Shown: positions 6,434 through 11,930 of the stretch, piece after piece | Numbering within the stretch: the first letter of the stretch is position 1 | Layout: each line of letters opens with the position of its first letter | DNA from: Solimonas sp966252075 | Lineage (GTDB): Bacteria; Pseudomonadota; Gammaproteobacteria; Nevskiales; Nevskiaceae | NCBI GenBank assembly: GCA_966252075.1 | Contig: CBINNP010000099.1 | Location: 1-11,930 of the forward strand | Direction: 5' to 3' | Length of the DNA: 11,930 nt | The notes under the pieces: model-generated | Database searches by the model: none | What the model was told of the DNA's origin: nothing | The model's input: only the letters and a program-made list of their open reading frames with translations | Made by a program: the position numbers and the translations under genes

Positions 6434-7456
6434 TTAATTGCGCGACTTGTCGACCAGCTTGTTCTTGCCGATCCACGGCATCATCGCGCGCAGCTTGGCA
6501 CCGGTCTGCTCGATCGGGTGCGCGGCGTTGAGGCGGCGCTGCGCGGTCATTTCCGGGTAGCCCAGCTTGCCTTCGGCGACGAAGGCCTTGGCGTACTTGC
6601 CGGTCTGGATGTCTTCCAGGCACTGCTTCATCGCCTTGCGCGATTCAGCGTTGATGACCTTGGGGCCGGTCACGTACTCGCCGTACTCGGCGTTGTTCGA
6701 GATCGAGTAATTCATCGTCGCGATGCCGCCTTCGTACATCAGGTCGACGATCAGCTTGAGCTCGTGCAGGCACTCGAAGTAGGCCATTTCCGGCTCGTAG
6801 CCGGCGTCGACCAGCGTCTCGAAGCCGGCCTTGACCAGTTCGACGGCGCCGCCGCAAAGCACGGCCTGCTCACCGAACAGATCGGTTTCGCACTCGTCCT
6901 TGAACGTCGTCTCGATGATGCCCGAACGGCCGCCGCCGATCGCCGAGGCGTACGACAGTGCCAGCTGCTTGGCGCTGCCGCTGCTGTCCTGGTAGACGGC
7001 GATCAGGTCGGGAATGCCGCCACCCTTGGTGTACTCGTTACGGACCGTATGACCCGGCGCTTTCGGCGCGACCATGATCACGTCGAGGTCGGCGCGCGGC
7101 ACGACCTGGTTGTAATGGATCGCGAAGCCGTGCGCGAAGGCCAGGGTCGAGCCCTTCTTGATGTTCGGCTCGATCTCGTTCTTGTACAGCTCGGACTGGA
7201 ACTCGTCCGGCGTCAGGATCATCACCAGATCGGCCCAGGCGCAGGCGTCCGGCACGCTCTTGACCTTGAGGCCGCCGGCCTCGACCTTGGCGGCGGTGGC
7301 CGAGCCCGGGCGCAGCGCCACGACGACATCGACGCCGCTGTCCTTGAGGTTCAGCGCATGGGCGTGGCCCTGCGAACCGTAGCCAACGATCGCCACCTTC
7401 TTCGACTGGATGATCGAGAGGTCTGCGTCCTTGTCGTAGTAGACGTTGATGCTCAC
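6434..7456 (-). CDS. ilvC: ketol-acid reductoisomerase (NADP+), class I
   Basis: Enzyme of 340 aa, the usual class I length. It isomerises and reduces 2-acetolactate (or 2-aceto-2-hydroxybutyrate) to the dihydroxy acid, the second common step of valine, leucine and isoleucine synthesis, using Mg2+ and NAD(P)H. The Rossmann fingerprint is VGYGSQGHAHALNL (24-37), and the specificity loop LRPGSATAAK (48-57), with Arg and Ser, fits NADPH. Metal ligands are recognisable as D192 and E196 (ETDLFGEQ) and E228 and E232 (FECLHELK); the active-site serine is in NYSISNNAEYG. The start is the GTG at 7456, giving the conserved N-terminus MSINVYYDKDADLS, with GGAG 9 nt upstream. It follows ilvN after 85 bp and ends before a strong terminator. 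Confidence 0.97.
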   Translation of the reverse strand: MSINVYYDKDADLSIIQSKKVAIVGYGSQGHAHALNLKDSGVDVVVALRPGSATAAKVEAGGLKVKSVPDACAWADLVMILTPDEFQSELYKNEIEPNIKKGSTLAFAHGFAIHYNQVVPRADLDVIMVAPKAPGHTVRNEYTKGGGIPDLIAVYQDSSGSAKQLALSYASAIGGGRSGIIETTFKDECETDLFGEQAVLCGGAVELVKAGFETLVDAGYEPEMAYFECLHELKLIVDLMYEGGIATMNYSISNNAEYGEYVTGPKVINAESRKAMKQCLEDIQTGKYAKAFVAEGKLGYPEMTAQRRLNAAHPIEQTGAKLRAMMPWIGKNKLVDKSRN

Positions 7457-7531
7457 AGCGGGGCACTCCAGGTCAGTTGCAGCTTTGGGACAGCGCGTCG
7501 CGACGCGACGCAAGGATTCATAACGTACTGC

Positions 7532-7559
7532 AAAAAAGCGTTCAGACGACCGGAACCGC
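7532..7559 (-). terminator. possible weak terminator overlapping the ilvN stop
   Basis: On the minus strand GCGGTTC (7559..7553) can pair with GAACGC (7543..7538) as six base pairs with one bulged G and a 9-nt loop. Six T residues follow (7537..7532). The right arm begins within the ilvN stop codon. The stem is short, so termination would be partial; it could lower ilvC relative to ilvN or mark a separate ilvC transcript. Confidence 0.4.
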
Positions 7560-8042
7560 CAGCACGCGGTGGCCGCGCTCCAGCGCAGCAACGCCCGAGC
7601 GGACCAGTTCGAGGACGGTGCCGACGCGGCTCACCGCGTCGAGGAAGGCGTCGACCTCGGCGCCGGTGCCGGCGAACTGCAGCGTGCGCACCTGATCGCT
7701 CTCGTCCAGCAGCACGGCGCGATGCGCGTGCGCGACGTCGAGCAGCAGGCGCGGACTGCCACCCACGTCGACCTTGGCCAGCACCAGTTCGCGCTCGACA
7801 TGCTCACTGCTCGACAGATCGATGATTTCGACCACGTCGATCAGCTTGCGGGTCTGCTTGATGATCTGCTCGATCACCGCGTCGGAACCGCTGGTGACCA
7901 GGGTCAGGCGCGATACCGCCGCATCGTGGGTCGGCGCCACCGACAGCGAGTCGATGTTGTAGCCACGCGACGAAAACATGCCGGCCACGCGCGCCAGTGC
8001 GCCGGCTTCGTTTTGCAGCAGAATCGAGATGATATGACGCAT
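7542..8042 (-). CDS. ilvN: acetolactate synthase small (regulatory) subunit
   Basis: Regulatory subunit of acetohydroxyacid synthase, 166 aa, close to the usual IlvH length. It binds the catalytic subunit, raises its activity and confers valine feedback inhibition. The N-terminal ACT domain (about 1-75) shows the conserved NEAGALARVAGMFSSRGYNI (11-30) followed by DSLSVAP. The second half (about 76-166) is the small-subunit C-terminal domain, with the typical RELVLAKV and LEL-V-SGVAALERG segments. The ATG at 8042 starts at the conserved MRHIISILLQNE and has no Shine-Dalgarno; a TAAGAT -10-like box ends 9 nt before it. It is co-directional with ilvC but divergent from its partner ilvB, an unusual arrangement. 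It could equally be named ilvH. Confidence 0.96.
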   Translation of the reverse strand: MRHIISILLQNEAGALARVAGMFSSRGYNIDSLSVAPTHDAAVSRLTLVTSGSDAVIEQIIKQTRKLIDVVEIIDLSSSEHVERELVLAKVDVGGSPRLLLDVAHAHRAVLLDESDQVRTLQFAGTGAEVDAFLDAVSRVGTVLELVRSGVAALERGHRVLAVPVV

Positions 8043-8080
8043 AGGGCGCGCATCTTAGTGACTCCCCGCCCAGAAATCAC
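8043..8080 (-). promoter_or_regulatory. candidate ilvN promoter with near-leaderless start
   Basis: TAAGAT (8057..8052) is a 4/6 match to the -10 box and leaves 9 nt before the ilvN ATG, predicting a start site within about 2 nt of the ATG. The -35 region is poor (GTGATT at 17-nt spacing). No Shine-Dalgarno lies in the gap. Confidence 0.3.
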
Positions 8081-8151
8081 GCCCGCATTCGCGCCTGCCG
8101 TCATGCGCCGGCGGCAAGCCGGGGGGCCTGCAGCATGCCGGGCTGCGATTT

Positions 8152-8185
8152 GCCGGGCCGCAGCAGCGCTCGCCGGCGGCCCGGC
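8152..8185. repeat. inverted repeat 1 in the ilvN/ilvB divergent region
   Basis: Perfect 9-bp arms GCCGGGCCG (8152-8160) and CGGCCCGGC (8177-8185) with a 16-nt loop. No T-run follows on either strand, so it is not a standard terminator. It could be an operator or simply GC-rich structure. Confidence 0.5.
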
Positions 8186-8196
8186 CGCCCGCCGCC

Positions 8197-8235
8197 GCCC
8201 GGCCGTAAGGCCTTGCAGCTATTGGGCGGCCGGGC
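8197..8235. repeat. inverted repeat 2 overlapping the ilvB -35 region
   Basis: Perfect 9-bp arms GCCCGGCCG (8197-8205) and CGGCCGGGC (8227-8235) with a 21-nt loop. The right arm abuts and overlaps by one base the proposed ilvB -35 box, so a protein bound here, or cruciform formation, would affect ilvB transcription. It resembles inverted repeat 1 in arm length and base make-up. Confidence 0.5.
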
Positions 8236-8250
8236 CAAACAAGCTAATAT
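8222..8250 (+). promoter_or_regulatory. ilvB: candidate ilvB promoter
   Basis: TTGGGC (8222-8227), a 17-nt spacer and TAATAT (8245-8250) form a plausible sigma70-type promoter, the only A+T-rich island in this GC-rich stretch. Transcription would start near 8257, leaving a leader of about 28 nt. Confidence 0.45.
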
Positions 8251-8284
8251 CGCGCCCCCGTTTGCCCCGCCCGGCCGAAATGCC

Positions 8285-10129
8285 ATGAATGCTGTTCTGA
8301 AATCCGCCCACCCTCTCGCCGGCCGCTCGATGTCCGGAGCGGACATGCTCGTCCAGATCCTGGCCGACGAGGGCGTCGATGTGGTGTTCGGCTACAGCGG
8401 CGGCGCCATTCTGCCGAGCTACGACGCCATCTTCCGCTTCAACGCCCAGAACCCGCGCGCCGACGGCCGCGAGCCGCTGCCGCTGATCGTCCCGGCCAAC
8501 GAGCAGGCCGCCGGCTTCATGGCCGCCGGTTACTCGCGCGCCTCCGGCAAGGTCGGCGTCTGCATGGTCACCTCCGGCCCGGGCGCCACCAACACGGTGA
8601 CTCCGGTCCGCGACTGCATGGCCGATTCGATCCCGATGGTGGTCATCTGCGGCCAGGTGCCCACCGCCGCGGTCGGCACCGACGCCTTCCAGGAAGCGCC
8701 GATCAGTTCGATCATGGGCGCCGCCGCCAAGCACGTGTTCCTGGTCACCGACGCCAGCAAGCTGGAAGCGACCGTGCGCAGCGCTTTCGAGATCGCCCGC
8801 ACCGGCCGTCCGGGCCCGGTCGTCATCGACATCCCCAAGGACGTGCAGAACTGGACCGGCGCGTTCAAGGGTGAGGGCACCTTGCCGCTGCCCGGCTACC
8901 GCGCCCGCCTGAAAGAGGTTTACGACAACGCCGTCAGTGAAGAGCAGCAGGCGCAGTTCCTGTCGCTGCTGCGCGAGGCCAAGCGGCCGCTGATCTATGC
9001 CGGCGGCGGTGTCATCCACGGCGAGGCCTCGGCCACGCTGCGCGCGTTCGCCAAGGCCTTCGGCATTCCGGTGACGACGACGCTGATGGGCATCGGCGCG
9101 GTCGACACGACCGAGGCGCTGAGCCTGCAGATGCTCGGCATGCACGGCACGGCTTTCGCCAACTACGCAACCGACGATTGCGACTTCCTGATCGCGGTCG
9201 GCGCGCGCTTCGACGACCGTGTCGCCGGCAATCCGGGCAAGTTCGCGCGCGGCGCCAGGACGATCGCCCACTTCGACATCGACCCGTCGGAGATCAACAA
9301 GGTCAAACGCGTGCACTGGCATCACGTCGGTGAACTCAATCGCGCACTGAAGACGCTGCTGGACTACCTGCAGGGCCAGGGTTTCAAGCCGGACTACAGC
9401 GCCTGGCATGCGCACATCGCCGATCTGAAGAAGACCTACGCGATGAATTACGAGCGCGGCGGCGAGCTGATCCAGCCGCACGCGGTGATCGAGGAGATCA
9501 ACAAGATCACCAAGGGCGAGGCCGTGGTCGCCACCGGCGTCGGCCAGCATCAGATGTGGGCGGCGCAGTATTTCGATTTCAAGCAGCCGCGGCTGTGGCT
9601 GACCTCCGGCTCGATGGGCACGATGGGCTTCGGCCTGCCGGCTGCGCTCGGCGCCGCCTTTGCACAGCCGGGCAAGGTGGTCATCGATATCGATGGCGAC
9701 GCTTCGATCCGCATGAACTTCGGCGAGATCGAGACCGCCACCACCTACAACCTGCCGGTCAAGGTTGTGGTGCTCAACAACAACGGCGACGGTATGGTCA
9801 AGCAGTGGCAGCGCCTGTTCTTCGACTCGCGCTACGCCGGCTCCGACAAGACCCTGCACACCAAGGACTTCATCAAGGCCGCGCAGGCGGACGGCTACAA
9901 GTTCGCCGCCCGCGTCGAGCGCCGGCAAGACCTGGCGCGCGTCGTCGCCGAGTTCATCGCCTTCCCCGGCCCGGCGCTGCTGGAAGTGATGATCGACCCG
10001 ATGGCCTCGGTCTACCCGATGGTCGGCCCCGGCCAGTCCTACGACCAGATGATCACCGGCGACTGGATTCCGTCGCGCAGCTCGGCACCGACCGTCAAGG
10101 TCGACGCCAGCAGCACGCAGATGTTCTGA
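8285..10129 (+). CDS. ilvB: acetolactate synthase large (catalytic) subunit
   Basis: Thiamine-diphosphate enzyme of 614 aa that joins two pyruvates to acetolactate, or pyruvate plus 2-oxobutyrate, the first common step to branched-chain amino acids. The N-terminal pyrimidine-binding domain has the catalytic Glu73 in ANEQAAGFMAAGYSR and the SGPGATN loop (97-103). The central FAD-binding domain includes GARFDDRVAGNPGKF. The C-terminal domain has LTSGSMGTMGFGLPAALGAA and the ThDP/Mg motif, here GDAS (471-474) instead of the common GDGS, with the Asn pair at 498-499, then MVKQWQ (504-509). The ATG at 8285 has no convincing Shine-Dalgarno; an overlapping ATG-CCA-TGA triplet at 8280 and an out-of-frame ATG at 8289 crowd the start. 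An internal ATG at 8330 (MSGADML) is possible. It is the only plus-strand gene and ends before a bidirectional terminator. Confidence 0.96.
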   Translation: MNAVLKSAHPLAGRSMSGADMLVQILADEGVDVVFGYSGGAILPSYDAIFRFNAQNPRADGREPLPLIVPANEQAAGFMAAGYSRASGKVGVCMVTSGPGATNTVTPVRDCMADSIPMVVICGQVPTAAVGTDAFQEAPISSIMGAAAKHVFLVTDASKLEATVRSAFEIARTGRPGPVVIDIPKDVQNWTGAFKGEGTLPLPGYRARLKEVYDNAVSEEQQAQFLSLLREAKRPLIYAGGGVIHGEASATLRAFAKAFGIPVTTTLMGIGAVDTTEALSLQMLGMHGTAFANYATDDCDFLIAVGARFDDRVAGNPGKFARGARTIAHFDIDPSEINKVKRVHWHHVGELNRALKTLLDYLQGQGFKPDYSAWHAHIADLKKTYAMNYERGGELIQPHAVIEEINKITKGEAVVATGVGQHQMWAAQYFDFKQPRLWLTSGSMGTMGFGLPAALGAAFAQPGKVVIDIDGDASIRMNFGEIETATTYNLPVKVVVLNNNGDGMVKQWQRLFFDSRYAGSDKTLHTKDFIKAAQADGYKFAARVERRQDLARVVAEFIAFPGPALLEVMIDPMASVYPMVGPGQSYDQMITGDWIPSRSSAPTVKVDASSTQMF

Positions 10130-10145
10130 GGCGCGCCGCTGCTGC

Positions 10146-10176
10146 AAAAAGAACGCCCGCTATACGCGGGCGTTTT
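10146..10176. terminator. bidirectional terminator between ilvB and the convergent SDR gene
   Basis: Perfect 9-bp inverted repeat (AACGCCCGC 10152-10160, GCGGGCGTT 10166-10174) with a 5-nt loop TATAC. Four T follow on the plus strand (10173-10176), and on the minus strand five T follow one base after the stem (10150..10146). It lies 23 nt after the ilvB stop and 6 nt after the SDR stop, so it can serve both converging transcripts. Confidence 0.88.
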
Positions 10177-10181
10177 GCTGC

Positions 10182-11033
10182 TCAGGCCTTGTGCTTGTAG
10201 TAATCAGGCCGTCCCGCCGTCCACATTTCCCCCCACAGTCGCCCGCCCCCGTCGATCGTCAGAACCTCGCCCGTCACAAAGCTGCCGCTGGGCGCGGTCA
10301 GGTAGATGCAGCCTTCGGCGATCTCCATCGGCGTCGCCGGCCGCTTCAGCGGATTGGCCAGCGGAAACTCGGCGCGCCCTTGCGGCGGATAGACGTCGAG
10401 CCCCTCGGTGGCCGTCAGGCCCGGCGCGACGCAATTGACGCGAATGCCCAGCGGCGCCCATTCAACGGCGACCGTGCGCATCGCACCGATCACGCCGGCA
10501 CGCGCCGCCACCGAGTGCGCGATGCCCGGCATGCCGCGATCGGTGACGACCACGACATTGACGATGGAGCCCGGCCCGCCGCGCTCGCGCCAGTGCTTCG
10601 CCGCGCGCTGCATCACGTACCAGCTGGCATTGAGATTGTTGTTGATGACCGCGTTCCAGCCGTTGACGGAATAGTCGATCGCCGGCTGCGCGAACTGGCC
10701 GCCGGCACTGCTGACGACGCCGTCGAGCCGGCCGTGCTCGCGCTCGATCTGCGCGAACAGATGCTCGACCTGCTCCGGCTCGCGGACGTTGGCGGCCAGC
10801 GTCCAGATCTTGACACCGCGCTGGCGCGCGGACGCCGCGACGCGTTCGAGCTTGGCCGCCGTGCGCCCGCAGATGACGACGCGGGCGCCGAGCCGCGCGA
10901 ACAGCAGCGCCACCGTCCGGCCGATACCGCCGCCACCGCCGGTCACCAGCAATGTCTGGCCGGCGAACAGATCGGCGCGGTAGACCGTCGGCGCCGACCA
11001 TAGCGCCGAGAGTTCGTCGTCGCCTGTCGTCAT
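10182..11033 (-). CDS. SDR-family oxidoreductase, PECR/DECR (enoyl-CoA reductase)-like
   Basis: Rossmann-fold short-chain dehydrogenase/reductase of 283 aa. The nucleotide-binding loop is TGGGGGIG (31-38), and Arg57 in ICGR favours NADP(H). The chain shows SSAGGQFAQPA (108-118), GSIVNVVVVTDRGMPGIAHSVAARAG (155-180), EWAPLGIRVNCVAPG and a C-terminal GEVLTIDGG. This layout is that of peroxisomal-type trans-2-enoyl-CoA reductase, 2,4-dienoyl-CoA reductase and citronellol/citronellal dehydrogenase-like SDRs. The classical catalytic Y-x3-K is absent: the aligned positions read Ser174 and Arg178, and the usual catalytic Ser is replaced by Val. It starts 3 bp after the acyl-CoA dehydrogenase stop, so the two form an operon and probably act on the same acyl-CoA. 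The exact substrate is unknown; enoyl- or dienoyl-CoA is the likeliest guess. Confidence 0.85.
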   Translation of the reverse strand: MTTGDDELSALWSAPTVYRADLFAGQTLLVTGGGGGIGRTVALLFARLGARVVICGRTAAKLERVAASARQRGVKIWTLAANVREPEQVEHLFAQIEREHGRLDGVVSSAGGQFAQPAIDYSVNGWNAVINNNLNASWYVMQRAAKHWRERGGPGSIVNVVVVTDRGMPGIAHSVAARAGVIGAMRTVAVEWAPLGIRVNCVAPGLTATEGLDVYPPQGRAEFPLANPLKRPATPMEIAEGCIYLTAPSGSFVTGEVLTIDGGGRLWGEMWTAGRPDYYKHKA

Positions 11034-11036
11034 CGG

Positions 11037-11930
11037 CTACGACTTCAGCAGCTCACCGGCGATGATCATCTTGCGCACTTCGGTGGTGCCGGCGCCGATC
11101 TCCAGCAGCTTGGTCGAGCGGAACAGCCGGTTGATCTCGGACTCCCAGATGTAGCCGCTGCCGCCGTGGATCTGCACGGCGTCGTTGAGCACCTGGTTGA
11201 CGGTGTCGGCGGCGTACATCATGCCGGCCGCGGTCAGCTTGTGGATCTCGCCGCGACCGCCCTGGCTCTCGTCGACGCCGTTGCAGGCGCGCAGCACCTG
11301 GTAGGTGAACAGGCGCATCGACTCCACGCGCACGTACATCTGCGCGATCATCGACTGCACCATCTGGAAATCGGCGATCGGCCGGCCGAACTGCTGGCGC
11401 TGCTTTGCGTAGTCGATCGACAGTTGCAGCGCACGCTCGGCGACGCCCAGGCAGATCGGCGCGATCATCGCGCGCTCCAGATCCAGGCCGGACATCACGA
11501 TCTTGACGCCGCGGTTCTCCTCGCCGACCAGATTCTCGGCCGGCACGCGGCAATCGTCGAACACCAGCTCCGCCGTCTGCGAGCCGCGGAAGCCCATCTT
11601 CACCAGCTTCTGCGCGACCTTGAACCCCGGGAAATCCTTCTCGACGATGAACGCGGAGATGCCGTGCTGGCCGCGCTCCTTGTCGGTCTTGGCATAGACC
11701 AGCAGCACGTCGGCGACCGGGCCGTTGGTGATGTAGATCTTGGTGCCGTTGAGGATGTAATGACCGCCGTCGCGACGCGCCGTCGTGCGCATCGAGCCCA
11801 GCGCGTCGGAGCCGGCGCCGGGCTCGGTCAGGCCCAATGCGCCGACCAGCGTGCCCTTGTTCAGGCCCGGCAGGTACTTCTGCTTCTGCGCCTCGTTGCC
11901 GTTGCGCAGGATGTTGTTCATGCACAGGTT
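11037..11930 (-). CDS. acyl-CoA dehydrogenase, isovaleryl-CoA dehydrogenase-like (N-terminus beyond window)
   Basis: C-terminal part (about 297 codons) of an FAD-dependent acyl-CoA dehydrogenase; the frame is open through the right edge. The ATG at 11921 is internal, because the preceding codons continue the family sequence (NLCMNNILRNGNEAQKQKYLP). FAD-binding segments ALGLTEPGAGSD and YITNG are present. The usual catalytic Glu near the C-terminus is replaced by Ala in LEIGAGTTEVR, while a Glu occurs in MSGLDLERA (Glu codon 11477..11475). That relocation is the hallmark of isovaleryl-CoA dehydrogenase, which oxidises isovaleryl-CoA to 3-methylcrotonyl-CoA in leucine breakdown. A related branched or isoprenoid acyl-CoA substrate is possible. 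liuB-E are not within view, so I give no gene symbol. The SDR gene follows after 3 bp. Confidence 0.85.
   Translation of the reverse strand, partial: NLCMNNILRNGNEAQKQKYLPGLNKGTLVGALGLTEPGAGSDALGSMRTTARRDGGHYILNGTKIYITNGPVADVLLVYAKTDKERGQHGISAFIVEKDFPGFKVAQKLVKMGFRGSQTAELVFDDCRVPAENLVGEENRGVKIVMSGLDLERAMIAPICLGVAERALQLSIDYAKQRQQFGRPIADFQMVQSMIAQMYVRVESMRLFTYQVLRACNGVDESQGGRGEIHKLTAAGMMYAADTVNQVLNDAVQIHGGSGYIWESEINRLFRSTKLLEIGAGTTEVRKMIIAGELLKS

Noticed and set aside
6401..7825. Plus-strand ORF of 474 codons antisense to ilvC and ilvN
   Set aside because: Spans two well-identified genes on the other strand and is low-complexity; a GC-rich shadow.
8103..8284. A branched-chain leader peptide upstream of ilvB
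   Set aside because: The plus-strand frames I read there (for example from the ATG at 8103) show no Leu/Val/Ile codon clustering.
8219..10147. Minus-strand ORF of 642 codons antisense to ilvB
   Set aside because: Shadow of ilvB. Composition is biased and domain-free, and the sense-strand protein has all acetolactate synthase motifs.

Overview
The window is GC-rich (roughly two-thirds G+C by eye), densely packed bacterial chromosome. Gene content and order (ilvB / ilvN-ilvC / pssA / leuA, plus a family 4 uracil-DNA glycosylase joined to rimI) resemble Gamma- or Betaproteobacteria. LeuA is the long form also found in Pseudomonas. A gammaproteobacterium of the Nevskiales/Xanthomonadales type is my best guess, but the sequence alone does not settle this. 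I see no tRNA, rRNA, CRISPR, insertion sequence or phage gene; this is mainly core metabolism.

Left part (about 1-2700, minus strand): a family 4 uracil-DNA glycosylase overlaps rimI (ribosomal-protein/GNAT N-acetyltransferase) by ATGA, and a UMF1/Atg22-type MFS transporter follows 22 bp later. This looks like one transcription unit. It begins just after the leuA intrinsic terminator, with a -10-like box so close to the glycosylase ATG that a leaderless mRNA is plausible.

Centre (about 2650-8050, minus strand): ilvN and ilvC end in a strong terminator. An outer-membrane beta-barrel protein gene follows, then pssA (phosphatidylserine synthase), then leuA with its terminator. Between pssA and leuA lies a feature that standard gene calling would miss: a 31-codon ORF (4552..4647) whose last ten codons include seven leucines. 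A strong hairpin and a possible Shine-Dalgarno-sequestering hairpin lie downstream, just ahead of leuA. I interpret this as an uncalled leucine leader peptide (leuL-like) controlling leuA.

Right part: ilvB, the catalytic acetolactate synthase subunit, is the only plus-strand gene. It is divergent from ilvN, its regulatory subunit, across a 242-bp GC-rich region with two large inverted repeats. A bidirectional terminator separates ilvB from a convergent minus-strand pair: a PECR/DECR-like SDR protein and the C-terminal part of an isovaleryl-CoA-dehydrogenase-like acyl-CoA dehydrogenase, cut by the right edge.

Together ilvB+ilvN and ilvC catalyse the first two common steps to valine/isoleucine/leucine, and leuA the first leucine-specific step. 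The right-edge pair probably belongs to branched-chain or isoprenoid acyl-CoA catabolism. I did not find a wholly novel system. The most notable items are the leuA leader, the split divergent acetolactate synthase genes, and several SD-less starts placed just after -10-like boxes.
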